NCBI GenBank assembly: GCA_003194525.1
Contig: NBIV01000195.1
Span: 102,102-166,101, forward strand
Direction of reading: 5' to 3'
Source of the DNA: Gracilariopsis chorda
Lineage: Eukaryota > Rhodophyta > Florideophyceae > Gracilariales > Gracilariaceae
Length of the DNA stretch: 64,000 bases
The translations under genes and the position numbers were made by a program. Below, piece by piece: positions 1-12,530 of the stretch (within the stretch, counting starts at the first letter, position 1; each line of letters begins with the position of its first letter). The notes below the pieces were generated by a model that ran no database searches, was not told the DNA's origin, and saw only the letters and a program-made list of their open reading frames with translations.

Positions 1-190
1 TGCTGCCAGAGTCCCGGACCATCACAGATGCTGAGGCCTTACTGCGTAATAGTGAAGAGGCAGCTTGTGCGTGCTTGCGTAAACGCCCCGACGAGAGAAT
101 TCTGTATCAATTTTAGTTTACACCTAGGCGTGCAAACTCGTCGGATTTCTGTGAGGGGCTCGCAGAATTCCGCTCAGGCGTAAGCTCTAT
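1..190. other. unassigned left edge
   Basis: I see no coding region, LTR end or clear homology to the other repeats of this window in this stretch. It lies just outside the left limit of similarity between Helitron-like copies A and B. Confidence 0.4.
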
Positions 191-329
191 ATTGACACAA
201 GAGTAAGTGAACCTCGGCTGCAGGCAGCACTGCTCGCTGGGGTTTAAGAGGTGTAAAAGCTGTGCAAAATGAAAAGTTGACCGAAGGAAAAGCACAAAAC
301 CAAATGCTGTATTCCAATGAAAGAATAAC

Positions 330-1730
330 GCAGAAAATGTGATTATGGTTGCAGGAATATGCATAACTGAATGTGTTCAGGAAGCGCTGGGTTTGAGATG
401 ACTCGAAGCCCGATATAAATTGTTTGCACGTTGCTCTATGTAAATTGTGGTTCATGCAACAGCACAACCTTGTTCCTCAAACTCATAAACATGTGACGTA
501 AAGCTGATTACCACAAATTCAGTTGGATTGCATATGCATAAGCAAACCGCCCAAGGTTTTTTCAGTTCTGTCTGCTTTCTGTACAGTTGCTGCAAACGCG
601 AGTCGAATGGCAAGCTGCCTTTAAATCATGCAAATGTCTGAAAGGAGAATTCAAAGTCGATGCGATGCAGGAACTGCGGTTTACGTACATACTGATTACT
701 TTTGAATGACATCACCTGCATTGTATGCTGATCGAAACACACTACTATGCACAGCTTTCAATTGATGACAGCGGATTACAGCCGTTCCTGCATGACCGTA
801 GCTGGCACAACAATCAATCTTCAAGTCCAAATTATGAGACTTTAATTCAGTAGGCACATCATGACTTGCAAAATCGGAAACGATAGTACTGTGGAAGTCG
901 AACTTTGGGGTTTGTCTACGATCAGGTTGTACATTCGTTGCTGACGGAAGAGTTAAGCGTTCACCAAAAATGGGTACAACGCTGCCACATTAGGTTCTTC
1001 AACCTGGTTTTGGACGCAATGAGCATTTCACTGAGATCCATATCCTTTTCTCGTCGTCTTGTGAGCCATTTCCAGGAATTGGTAAACGGGTTGAATCCAA
1101 GCTGTGGATCTGAGTGGTATTTGGATGTCGTTTTATACGGTGTCCCAAGTAATCCAACTTAAAAACGACGCAAATGCAGCATCATCAGCTTGGCGAACTT
1201 TTTCGGTGAAGTACAGCACTTGAACCGAGCACAGTGTACGCAGATCACTATTCCATGGCAACTCATTGAGAATGTTTGTGCACACTGTTGTCATATTCCC
1301 ACTTGGCTCATCCTCCATGTATACCTGCGGCACAACCAGGAGCAGCTGGGAGTAGTCCCCGGATATAACAATCTTGGAGCCCCAAAACGGAGGCAGGTTT
1401 TCCATTCCACTGCATAGAATACCTTTGAGCAATGCATCCATGAGTTCAGAAACCTTTATTCGAAGGCGTAGAAGCCTCATCCAAGACGGGCAGTTTTATT
1501 TCGCGAAGAAGTTCAGCACGTTGAGTTCGGGGGCCGTAATTAGACAAAGCAGCTGTAGCGCTGTTTTTGCTATCCTTATCTGCTACTCCCAGCCCAAGTA
1601 AGCTCTGTACCGTGGGCCAAACGTCATATAAAGATGTTGCAATGCCCGTTGCAGCAGTCAATTTGGCAAGCGTTCCTTCTGACTCTGTGATATCGTGAAA
1701 AAGGTTGAACACGTACGTCATTCCAGTGCC
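330..1730 (-). pseudogene. PIF1-like helicase remnant of Helitron copy A
   Basis: The helicase part of a Rep-helicase polyprotein would unwind DNA for rolling-circle transposition. The clearest remnant is at about 1446-1721, where the minus strand encodes a region matching the copy B helicase just downstream of Walker A (TAATGIA, then SLLGLGVADKDS, then VLDEAS as Walker B). The following ATPase part (SGDYSQLLLVVPQVYME) sits in another frame at 1133-1480. The Walker A loop itself is damaged: copy B has GSAGTGKT and here the equivalent bases do not encode it cleanly. Several frameshifts and stops separate the blocks, so it is a dead relic. Confidence 0.7.
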
Positions 1731-2296
1731 CGAAGATCCCTGCAGAAATAATTCCTTTCCTGGAGTGCTTTTTCACTCTTACAGCGTTTGTCATTATTGC
1801 AATGCGGCAATGAACGTTTCAATGACGTGTATTTGGCGATTTAATAAGGTAGCATATATTAACTGCAACGTTGACGCATTTCGCACCTCGCGTGCGCCTC
1901 CAGTTGTTGGAGCACGATGTGTCTCAGTCAATGTTGCACCATCTTACAAAAAGCTGTAATCGCAAAGCAGTAGTCCAATCCGCCTATCTGAGATTTCCAC
2001 CACACTGCGATGCATATCTTGCTTTCGTTCCTGCTCATAGCCTGTATTTATGTCGCTTCATAGTGCCTCCAAGTTCTTGACGACCATTTTCCCTCGGTCT
2101 GCGCTTGCTGTTATAATGTAACAGCCAGACCTCGTAGCTCCGTGGGCGTATAGTAGATCTGCACGGGTTCTGGAAAAGCTATATCAAACCCCGGTTCTGT
2201 CTGCAAGTAGTCCGCTTGCAATCGCCGTTTCACGATATGTTTCGCACTGCTGTCCGTTCAAATTCCTTTCATCTTTATAGGAGTTCAAGCAGTGAT

Positions 2297-3981
2297 TCAT
2301 GAGCACCAAGCAAAGAGCAAAGAGCTGAGTGTTAGAATCAGACCATTCATCGATCCTCGCGACGCATTGCTCGTTTTCTGTGCGCTCTTACACGATGGGA
2401 GAATTGCAGTCATCCATGGGCACCTGAGTGCTGTCTCCGTTCTGTTAATTAGCAGGACTCGTGCCATAGAAACGCACCTTTTCAAATTATGGTTATTGCT
2501 GTTGCGTGTCAACCATGGATCTTTACTGCTCGCCACCACTTCGGACTTCGGCTGGATCAAATCATACAGCTTTAGTAAGATGTGTCTTATGCTGATGTAT
2601 TGAACAAACGAACAAAGATTGGAACTTGCATAGTGAAATAAATCCAAGGAAAGAGAAACGGTACCACACAGAAGGCTTTAGTGTGCGTTGTTCTTGTTCT
2701 GCATGGGTGAGTGAGAGCTGTGCTGTATTCAAGTTTCAGAAGAGAGGAACCACATCCCATCACATAATAAATGTCCATGAACACTTGCTTTGTCACTAAG
2801 AGTGTATTTAAGTTGAGAAAATGGGAGTAGAACGCTTTCATGCCGTATAAACTGCCCAGCAACTCGTTTCTATGCCTTCTGCAGAACACGAGGCCTCATT
2901 CCATCATTCTTTTCATTCCACAGCGCACAAAAGTTGTTCCGTTTTGGAGCATAACGTAACCCCGATACTTGCAGCTATGTATTCTCAATGTTCATTTTGC
3001 GTATGGGCAGGAAGAAACCGTGTGCGAGTGTTCGCCGCATCTCCTGCATCGACTTTGACCTGCAGTGGGAAGCGTCTCAAAGGGTTTCACGCTTGCATGA
3101 ATGGCTAGATCATTCCAAACCTGAGCTGCTGCAGGATTCCAGACATAGTATTCGCGATATAGTCCTTGATCAGGACAGCCAGCGGACTGCATTATCGTCG
3201 TATTAACATATTGCTGCTGATATGCCAATGCTGGCGATGCCGCCGACTGTGCGGATGCTGCAGCGGCTGATTTGGGGGCTTTAGGGGAGCAGAAGTGATC
3301 TCATTTTATTTAAATTCCATGGGAACAGGCAGGCTGCGGCAGAGCTCGCTGCGAGGGCGCCTTTGAAAGGGCAGGAGTGATCTCATCCTCTCGCACTTCC
3401 ATCAGAACTGGTATCTGTATTTTTCTTTTCTCCGCTTTTGGCTGAATAGGCTGCTGTGGCGGTGGTGGGTGTGAAAGTGCAGCATCGATTTCAATCTTTT
3501 CAACTTCCATCCCATCAGGAGTCTGTTCTAGCATCGGTGGGAGAGAGGGAGGCATCGGGGGCGGAAGAGTGTGACTCGGAAGGCCCCAAAAGTAAGTTGA
3601 TAGCGCTGTGACTGTGGCAATGGACCCACCGGCTCCAGTGACGCTTGGGCTGTCTGCCTCTGCGACTTCTGCGACTGACGTAGGCTCCGCAGTAATCTGG
3701 TCTTCTTCCCCGGCTGGAAAAATGTGTCCTTAAACTTTCGCTCGGCTCTTATTTACTTCAGACTAATCTGGGGTGGTAGGACCTGGTACAGATCGAGGTC
3801 TCCCCGCTGCTGGCTGTGCTCCACCACTTTCGACGTGAAGACCTCAAGCTTTCTGCTTTGCGCGGCCTGTGTTCTCCCTAGCATCTCCAGAACTGCCTCT
3901 AGCACATCCCGAACTCGCTCTGGCACCTCCGGAGTTTGGTTGGGCCCCATCAGAGTTCGTGTTTGGACCTTCTCGTGTCAT
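2297..3981 (-). pseudogene. N-terminal region of Helitron ORF, copy A
   Basis: A start codon at 3981 opens a protein beginning MTREGPN, matching the MTRGG start of copy B and MTREG of copy C. It is followed by a glycine/asparagine/serine-rich heptad-like repeat (GGARxxS type, 21-bp DNA period). Next come repeats of the form MEVxEDEITPA with proline/glutamine spacers (about 3310-3560) and a CX2CX4HX4C zinc-knuckle-like motif in a separate frame at about 2992-3100. Frameshifts break it several times. The composition suggests a disordered, acidic linker before the Rep domain; its role is unknown. Confidence 0.65.
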
Positions 3982-4808
3982 ATTCATTAACGAAAATAAG
4001 AAACCACAATTCTTTATATTTTTAGACACCAAAACAGTTTGCCATAATTGCAGAATAATTACCATTATAGGAAAGTTAATTATGAAAAAAAGTGGTTCCA
4101 GTTTGGTGCTTTGCACCCCCGATCCTAGTTGCATGAGCAACTAAAGAAATTGCTCTTATACGTATGGTTTCACCATGCAGCCATGCCCAGCACAGGAACT
4201 CTCGACGCTCTCTAGTTGAACTGTGATGGGTGGAGTGTGCCCAGCTTGTTTTCAAGCCGTTTGAAGTTTATCTCACGTCCATTTGTAGCGATTGATCTTC
4301 CATTACTCGCACAAAGGATTGTGCTTTTGGGCCCCAACATATATGACATGGAGGCCGCCACGGATCCCGCACAGCAAGCTGTTATGACGTCTGGAATACC
4401 TTCAGACTTCCAGGATCACCGTCAAACGACCAGTGTACAACATAAGAGCACCTGACTGTTCCCCGATACGTGGTCATCAGTGGGTTACTATTGTGGCCAT
4501 TTGCACACGCGCTAGGGCTTGACTAGGTCCTACTCCAGAAACAGTGCCCAAAGAAGAATAAGGTTTACGACAATACGCTATGGGCCAGGCTGAAATTAGA
4601 GACAAAAATAGTGGTTAAAGTCAACAGGCGAGATGCTTTCGGCACTCCGCCAGTGCAGTATGGACCTGAATTCTTCACCAAAAGTGAGGCGTTGCGTCAT
4701 ATGGGCGTTTACAGGCACGTACGGGGGCTTCCAAAGCTTTTTCTGGAACAAAGTCTGCGTTTAGGCAACAACATCCCCCTCATGTACATGAACATGCTTA
4801 AGAAAGAA

Positions 4809-5735
4809 GAGATGGATGGGTGTTCTAGACTGGCTGCAAACTTTGTGCCAACAAATCGGTTCGGACACCCCCAGCCAGGGCATGCAAATCCCACTTTTGT
4901 GGCAAGGACTACCTGCCACTTAAAAAAATAAGCAGCAGCAGAAACGTTTACAGATTATTGGCTGCTGCTACCTTTCGGCTGCCACTTCTGGTGAGTGGCT
5001 GTTACTACATAAGTTTGACCCCCTCCGTAGCAGATTGGGTGGCACTGGAGTCATTTACGCAGTGACAGCCAATTGCAATCAAGTGCACTTGAACCGCTAC
5101 GTGTCCTTCAAAAATAACGAACATTAATAGTGGCGCCTTCACTACCATTTCGAATCCGTCCAAGAAATTATGGCTCTGAAGCAGCATGTAGAATCTAGGT
5201 TCCTGTGCTAAGCCAAAGATAGATCCGAAAGCATCTCAACAACCCCCGTACTATCATGGCTAGCTACAACATGAAAAGTGTGCTGCTGACTGACAAGGAA
5301 CGTTGCGCCAAAGAACATTAATGCATATCCCCTACAGGACATGTGAAATTCACTTTGGCACATAAGCTCTCTGCCAACTAAATATTTAGCGGCAGCAGCA
5401 GGAACCCTCAAAGCTTATTGAATTTATGCATGCTGCTGCATGATGACTGTTTTTTGCTGCTGATTGGCTGGCACTGCAAACGAACCAGTTATTCAGCAGC
5501 GGAATGGCTGGCACTGCAGTCATCTGTGCCAGGCCAGCCATTGCAATCAAATGCACTTAGACCACCATGTGTCGGTCGAAAGAATATCACACTTGGGGGT
5601 CTGTCACCAGCATCGTTTTGGATTTAGAAACCACATTCTCTCTCTAACGCAGCATTCAGAATACTGTATGCTGCGCCAAGCCAACGATATATCCAAATTC
5701 ATATTCTTTTATAATTTTTGTAAGGCATTGACATG
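4809..5735. repeat. CTG/CAG-rich repeat block between inverted Helitron copies
   Basis: Variants of a TGCTGCTGAATGGCTGGCA-like unit recur at about 4930, 4990, 5395, 5450-5520 and again in copy C near 5900-5980 and copy B near 55190-55310. A longer unit of about 200 bp, starting with a TGGCACTG(G/C)AGTCAT word, occurs at about 5037-5235 and again, diverged, at 5508-5705. So the block is a decayed tandem-like repeat with a period of about 470 bp. I see no convincing gene. A short cysteine pattern (CX2C then CX4C) at about 4835-4915 is too short to assign. Confidence 0.5.
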
Positions 5736-7700
5736 CACATGAGAGGACGTTCTTGAGTTTATGGATCCGTGGCGACTGGAAAGCGCTTTGTACGTCTCTG
5801 CACGTGTATGCAGAACGGATATCGGCAAAATGCCTCTCTATCGTTTAAAACATTTAAAACATTCAGCAGAGGCTGCAGTAGCGAAGCTTCCAGTTTATAA
5901 GCTGCTGCCGCTGCATGTTGACTGCAAAATTGCTGCTGAATGACTGGCAATACAGCGAATTTGTAGGGCCGTACATTCAGCAGCAGGAACCGGCTGTCAG
6001 TTGCAAAAAGTCAGTGGTTGCACTGCGCCACTGCAGTGTATGCCTGGTCACAGACATGACTGCGATAGACGTGTATACTGCACTGGCGCAGTGCCGAAAG
6101 CATCTTGCGTGCTGATCCTAACCGCTTTCTTTATCTCGTACTTCAGGCTTGTCCAATGTCATGGTGTCGTAACCCTTTGCTACTTTTGGTACTGTTTCTT
6201 GCCTGGGACCCAGGCCTGGTCAATCTCTAGTGCAGGTTCGCACAAGAGTAGCCCACTTAGTATTACGGATCTGGAAGTGATCGGGCGCTTTTCTGTGGCA
6301 TACTCGTCGTTTGACGACGATCCAGGATATATAAGGGTTGCCCGGAGGTAATAAGAGCTTGCGGTGCAGGGTCCGGGACGGCCACAGTGTCGTACCTCTT
6401 GGAGCCGGAAAGCATATTTCGCAGTGTGAGTAAAGGCAAATCAAACCTTTCCACCGGAGGCAGGTTAAACATTAAATGGCTTTAAACCCCGCTTGGCATA
6501 CTCCGCCCGTCAAAGCCCAACAGGAGTGTGTCCAGAGTTCGTGTGTTGCACACGACTGCATTTGGTAAGTATACGTCTTGCAGCATTAATTTAACATGCA
6601 AAATAGGCCCGGTGGGTGTAAAACAACAACCGTCAACCACTTTTTCAATTTCAACCTGTACATTTGTTGGAAAAGTATTGTGTAACTCTGTCAAAACATT
6701 TTAGAGAATTAAAAATATAATTGTTCTTCTTCATTTACGGAAATTTTCATGACAAGAGAAGGTCCACTTACAAGCTCCATTGGGCTTTAATCGAGCAATG
6801 GAGGTGCCCGAACCCAATCTGGAGAGGAAAGTTTGAACACAGGTGGTCCAAGGCAGAAGGCTGGTGATCGCTGCCTCGACAGCAATGGAGCACGGGCAGG
6901 ACCTGGAAGATCTCGACGGATACCAGCTCCTCCAGCAGCAAATTAGGAGGCTGTAAACCAAAGCAAATCCCAGGTTCAATGATCCATTGTTCCAGCCATG
7001 GAAGAAGGTTAAATTCCTCCAGCACTAAGGTTGGTCACAGCAGCACATAGCACAATCACCGCTGGAGCCAGTGCATACGTTTCCACACCGCTATCAACTT
7101 TCTGGTCAACACTTGAATCTCTGGATTTTTTGGGAGGCCTCCTGAGTGACATTACTCTGCCTCTGATGCCTCTCCCTCTCTCACTGATTCCTGCAGAAGA
7201 GATGCCCGTTGCGATGGAAGTGGAAGAGGGAGGGATCACTCCCGCTGTCTCACAGCTTCGTCCGTCGCAGCAGCCGGCTCTTCCATAAGCTGAACAGGAC
7301 GAAGAATAGATGCCCATTGCGATGGAACTCAAAGTGGGTAGGATCACTCCTGCTCCATTACAGCCGCCACAGAAGCCTGCTCTGCCGCAAGCTGAAGCAA
7401 AAGAGCAGATCCCAGTTCCAATGGACGTTGGAGAGGATGATATCAGTCATGCTAACTTATAACCTTACAGCCTCCACATAAGTAGCTGCAGCATCCGCAG
7501 CAGCCACAGGAGCAGCTTGATACGATGATATTGCAATCTGCTGGGGTCCTGATCGAGCACTATATCTCGGCTACTATGCCTGGAATCCTGGAGCAGCTCA
7601 GCTATGGAATGCCTCAGCCATCCGTGCAAGCGTGCCAGATATTGAACTTCCCACTGGGGGTCCAGGCTGATGAAGAAGATGCGGCGACCACTTTCACACG
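5736..7700 (+). mobile_element. Helitron-like element, 5'-end fragment (copy C)
   Basis: This is the reverse complement of the 5' part of copy B (about 55.3 kb down to 53.47 kb). It includes the leader with the GCACTGGCGCAGTGC palindromes, the region with the GGAGCCGGAAAGC word, the ATG at 6749 and the coding repeats. It stops abruptly at about 7700, where the 3' end of the SWR1-type relic begins. Only the 5' third of the element is present, so it is a truncated copy, oriented head-to-head with copy A. Confidence 0.75.
6749..7690 (+). pseudogene. N-terminal Helitron ORF fragment, copy C
   Basis: The frame starts MTREGP at 6749 and carries a glycine/asparagine-rich section, then three units of the form (P/V)xAMEVEEGGITPAxSQ followed by QQPALPQAE-like spacers (about 7200-7470). 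It ends in the zinc-knuckle segment corresponding to copy B at about 53.47 kb. In-frame stops and frameshifts are present, for example a stop soon after the start and another in the second repeat unit. The rest of the Rep-helicase is missing. Confidence 0.65.
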
Positions 7701-7705
7701 ATCTT

Positions 7706-10700
7706 CTACTGCCAATAAACTTTGTACTCATCAAATCCATCCTCAATGTCCTGAATCACTGCCTCACTGCTTGCCTTTGCCATACCATAGTCCATTACGC
7801 TCTTATATGCTGCTCTGAGTCTTTTGAACTCCCCGTAAGAGCAACGGACACCAGTATTTTTGGCACCCTGCAATGATTTGGAAGAGAATGGCCGGATCCT
7901 ACCGTTTACTGGTGGGTCTTGCAGCAGTATAGATTTTGGAGTTGGTGAGCTGCTTTGTATTCCGTTCTTGGGAGCTCCAAGTCTTTCGTTATGAACGGCA
8001 GGGAGTGTGGTATGGCTGTCGTCGGTCTCCAGTCGAGACGTTACCCTTTTGGAGGAATCTCGATATCTCTGAATTCCATCTATGCTGAAACCAGCATGTG
8101 AAATTATTTGCTGCTCCAGTGACTGCTTTCCTCTTTCCCTCGTCAGAATGTTTTCCTCTACAGTTTGTTCCAAAATCAGGCAATACACATTTACAGGCTT
8201 CGTTTGTCCAATACGATGCGCACGGTCTTGGGCTTGATTATCAATCGCACGGTTGTAGTCAGAGTCATAGAAAATCACCATGTCGGGACCAGTTCAGTTA
8301 ATCCCAACGCCTCTTGCACGATTGGTTAGTATCATACAGAGAATTCTTGTATCAGAGTTAAACCGTTCCAACACTCTTTGTCTCTCGTCAGTCTTTTTTG
8401 TAGCATCCAAGAGAAGGTATCGACAGAAATGGAGATTTAGAAATGATTCCAGAAATTCAAGCATTCTCTTCATCTGTGTGAAGATTAATGCACGCAACAT
8501 CAGAAACTTAAGCTCACGTAACAAGAGATCTAGAGTTTGTAGCTTACTGCAGTCCCATTGCGTAAGTATAGAGTTTGGAATCTTCATCTGACTTTGAACT
8601 TCAAATTCACGAGAAAGAGCACATAGTCCCGATAATGCCCAAAAACAGGTCTCAAAACCTGTCTCGTTCACGATAGCGTGACATATCATCCCCATGAAAA
8701 CGAGGTTCAACTGCGAGCACGATTACTCTGGTAGTGCAGCACACAAAACCATTAGCTATTGGTTTAGAATGTTCTACTACTTTTTCGATGGAACGAACCA
8801 ATGAAGGTCGAGGGGTATCCCACAAATATTTTAAAGGGGAATCTTTCCGAAGCTCATGAAACAAGGACGAAACCGTCATCGAATATATACCACGTAAATC
8901 CTGTCCAAGAAGCGCCCGTTTTCTGATCCTTATTGCATACAACAAAACGTAGTTGTGCAGAGTAGCATGGCGAGATGCGGTCCTTCGATGTTGGGCACGT
9001 TGAAAACCGGTTCGAAAGTCCAAGCTCTCTTGGGACTCATACAGAGATTGTAAACATTTAGGACTATCCATTGCGTCTCACATTACCTTTACGGCCGATA
9101 TACGTTCCAGTTCTTCTTCATACCACTTGAAAGACACGTTGTGCTCCTTGTACTGAGAATCTAAACCCATAAGATGCATTCTTAAGTAATGTGTTGGATT
9201 ATCTTCAATCGATCGTGCCACTATCGTAGGCACGGGCAGTACTAGAAAATGGAGATAACATTGGACGCCCTTCGAAAATGTCGGGGTGGTTACAGACTTT
9301 TCGTAGTTGAAACAGAACATTCATAACTTCAAGCATATCTTTTGACTTCAGTGTTTCTTGGGAGTCACCTCGAGCCATGACATATTCATAAAGCGGCTGT
9401 TGCCGTTTGCTCAGACGACATAATATTATGTGTTCTGACTTGAGCAGTAACCCTTTCTCAACATCTTTCTTCAACCGACGAAGCAAGAAAGGGCGAAAAA
9501 TGGCGTGTAGAGTGCAGACTGTTTCAGACTTACCATTGTTGAGGTCTTTTTCTGCTTCTACGACTTCAATAAGAGGTTTCTAAAACGTATCCCTGAACCA
9601 TGAATGGCTTTAGAATGGTTTGGTCATCAAGAAATGCATTAAACCCAAACCTCCATAATAGAATTCTCCAGAGGAGTACCTGTTAGCAACAGACAATGTC
9701 TCGATGAGAATATTAATAGTGTTTGCCACCTATAATACTAAAAGTTCTTGATGTTATGGGCCTCATCCAAGATCACGTAATACCACTTTTTCTTACTTAA
9801 TATAATTGAATCTTGCACTGCCAGGGTGTAGGAGGTGATACAAACATGAAGCATATCAGGCCTTGTCCAACCGCGGTGTTTCGCTGTTCGTTTCTTGACA
9901 GAGCTAAAATACGTCAAGACTTTGAATTCTGGCAGCCATTTCTTCAAATCTACTTCCCAGTTCACCATAACTGAGGTCAAAACAACAATGAGGTGTGGAC
10001 ACCTCATCCCTTTCCCAACAGCCAACCATGCCAAGAGAGCAATAGTCTAAATCATGTTTTCAAGTCCCATATCATCCGCTAGTATTCAATTGATTGTTTT
10101 GCGCCAAAGCGTCAGTAGCCATTCCAAACGTCTTCCTTGGTAATCTCGAAGATTTCCACGAAATAGCTTACCTGTTAAATGAGTACTCGAGTCATGCTTT
10201 CGAACGACATGAAAAGGAAACGCTTTAGCGTTCTCTACAACTCTTGAGAGTTCCTTGACCTGCCCTTTTCCCTGAACCGATGCTGAATGGTTAGAATTGC
10301 CATTAGTTTGTGGTTCCAACAAACAGGGCGATTCTCTGGAAGGATGCGTACGATGCTCTTTTCTAATCTTTGTACACTGTCGATTCATTGAAAAGTACTT
10401 CTATACCCTGCCAGAATTAGTGTTACGGTCTTTGATTACATGTTCAGTATTTTCAAATGACATGTTACACCTTTCCTGACCAATTACCTTTCCTGCATCA
10501 TCTTCCTTAACCCCATTCTTTACCGGAAAGAAGTGTGGATTTTGTATCATTGTTCGCATCCGTAAACAGAGTGGAATCTTTTGGCTCATCCTGTGGTTTC
10601 AGGTGTACCATCTGATCTGCTCTATACACATCAGGGTCTAAAAAATCTCTTCAATGCTTGCTACTACCTCTTCGGCCGGTCTTTGACCCTCGTGCACATC

Positions 10701-12530
10701 TGCCACGTCCTCAGGCTCCACAGCTCTTATTGTCTCTTCATCATCGACAACTTCATCCCAGGATGTAGGCTCACTCAGGTCTGAATCTTCGTCGTCTTTC
10801 TCCAACGCTGTGCTCGAGCTCTTTTCCGAAAAATACTTCTGCGGATCAATACCCGGATAACGAAGTAAGTCCTCTAGTGGCATATCAGCCTGAGCTTGTA
10901 ATGTACGCAACTAGTTTGGATCCCTTTGTTCTTCTGCTTCTGCAATGGCCATAGTTGTTTCATCATCGAAACCATCAGTGTGGCCTTCGGCAGAGTTACT
11001 AGCAGGACTTAAGAATTCAGAGTCACAATCATCTTCTTTGCTGTTGCCAGGACTCGGAACATATCTTATGACGCAGACAATGGATGTAGACTGTTCTCGT
11101 AGACAATTTCCTTCAGGACTATATTCTGGAAGAAGATCACCATCTGCCCTATCCCCGGTATGGCTCTCAACGCTTCCGCTACCAAATGATACATGATTTA
11201 ACACATTGCAGGCATCCTTGTGATGGTTAGCTGAAGGAGAGACTCGGGGCGTAGATGCAAGCTCTGATGAGAACGCTCCGGTTTTCTGAACCAGGCCCAT
11301 GAGTTTAGATCGCCTTTCCTTGCCCTGCTGGGCATTAAAGTTTAAAGCGGCTCTGTAATCAAAAATCTACCATACTTGCCTCCAAACCCTCGAGAAATTC
11401 TTTGCCATAGAAGTTGCAAGTTTTCGAATTCGTTGCAATTCTTCTACTTGAGCTTTAGCTTCACGACATCTCCGCTGATTGTGGTAGTGTACAACCACCT
11501 TTTCAATCTTTCTCGCCATTTACATTTTCCACTTGCGCTCTCCGATGGAATCGGTACCCAAACGTACTGCGTCTTCCAGAACATAATGGAATTCGGATCA
11601 ATAAAGGGAATATCATGAACAAGCCATGCCCATTGCTTTGCATTACACAGAATTCGCCGCTTCCTACAGAGATTGTGTTACTATGCAGCTCTGTCTGACT
11701 CAAAAGGTGCTTTGAGGTTGTCCAAAACTCCTTCAAACAAAGCTTTTTCTTTCGCACTAACGCCTTCTTCCAACATATCCTTCATCTGCACTATCGCTTC
11801 CAGCACAGACGTAGTAGAGCGAGCTTGTGCCTCCATAACTTCAAACTGTAGCCGTCGCTTTTCCAGTTGTTCTAATTCAGCTGGAACCTTTTGCTGATGC
11901 TTTAAGGCCAATACCAGCCCATCTAACCCAACAAAATTAACATCATGCACATCTCGCTTTGGTCTATTCTGTTGGTCACGTATAAACTCATTTCCTCCAA
12001 ATCTGTATGGGTTGACCCCAGACCCCACCTCTTCTTCCCGTTGAGCATCATTCTTCAATGCAGAGGTACCAAACGATTTCAAAATAGGAGGTAGCTGCAG
12101 AATGCAGTACCCGTACGTACTATATGCTTTGTCGTCTGCAAAACTAGCGAACGATTCTGGATCCCCTTGCCCCGACGCCTCAAATTTTGCTAAGCATTGA
12201 CCATATACGCTTTTGAATTTTTGGATTCTTTAACGCACCATCTTCACGAATATAGAGACGCTCAGCAGGCTTGAGCATACATATATCATCCGATGTGATA
12301 GCTCCCGAAAGATTTGTGTTTGCAGCAGGTTTGAAGGAAATGTCACTAAATAGAGGCGCGATTTGTTACTCCATGGATCTTCATTTTGCCGATCAAGCTA
12401 CTCTCTGGTTAAGCACTCTATCAGTTTCGTTCTTGCTGCCTTCATACGTGGGTCTGCAAAGACCTGAACCAGTCTACCATTTTCTGCGGCCTCAAAAGCG
12501 GGGGTTCGACTTTCGCTAGGAGACGAGTTG
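7706..12530 (-). pseudogene. SWR1/SRCAP/PIE1-type chromatin remodelling ATPase, pseudogene
   Basis: Family role: Snf2 ATPase that exchanges H2A.Z into nucleosomes. Reading from right to left, an N-terminal coiled segment (11681-12082) is followed by an HSA-like domain (about 11400-11620; KQWAWLVHD, ERKWKM, MARKIEKVV). Then come an acidic region with the SWR1-typical DMPLEDLLRYPG (10638-11300), the RGNLRDYQ entry to the helicase (10086-10388), LDEAH (about 9758-9773), TGTPLEN (about 9663-9690) and LRRLKKDVEKG with LQLRKVCNHPDIF (9205-9486). The C-terminal lobe is at 8294-8710 and DSDYNRAIDNQAQDRAHRIGQT with TVEENIL at 7706-8281. Walker A should read DEMGLGKT but is DDMGLENM followed by a TAG (about 10040-10075), and a TGA follows GVGIN. 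There are many frame changes. This is a broken copy; an intact paralogue probably exists elsewhere. The 5' end is not defined. Confidence 0.85.

Larger units (their letters stand above)
191..4808 (-). mobile_element. Helitron-like element, degenerate copy A
   Basis: This stretch aligns by eye along most of its length with the better preserved copy B (48839-55438), in the same orientation. Shared landmarks are the CACAAGAG region and the GC-rich tail at 191-240, the PIF1 helicase core at about 1450-1720, the acidic/proline repeats at 3310-3560, the glycine-rich N-terminus near 3845-3981, and a conserved 5' leader at about 4200-4800. It is about 2 kb shorter than copy B, so it carries internal deletions. 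The reading frames are shattered and no functional protein is expected. Both ends are approximate because only loss of similarity defines them. Confidence 0.75.

Noticed and set aside
4835..4915. CX2C ... CX4C cysteine pattern resembling a transposase tail
   Set aside because: Only about 27 codons, preceded by a stop; could be chance.
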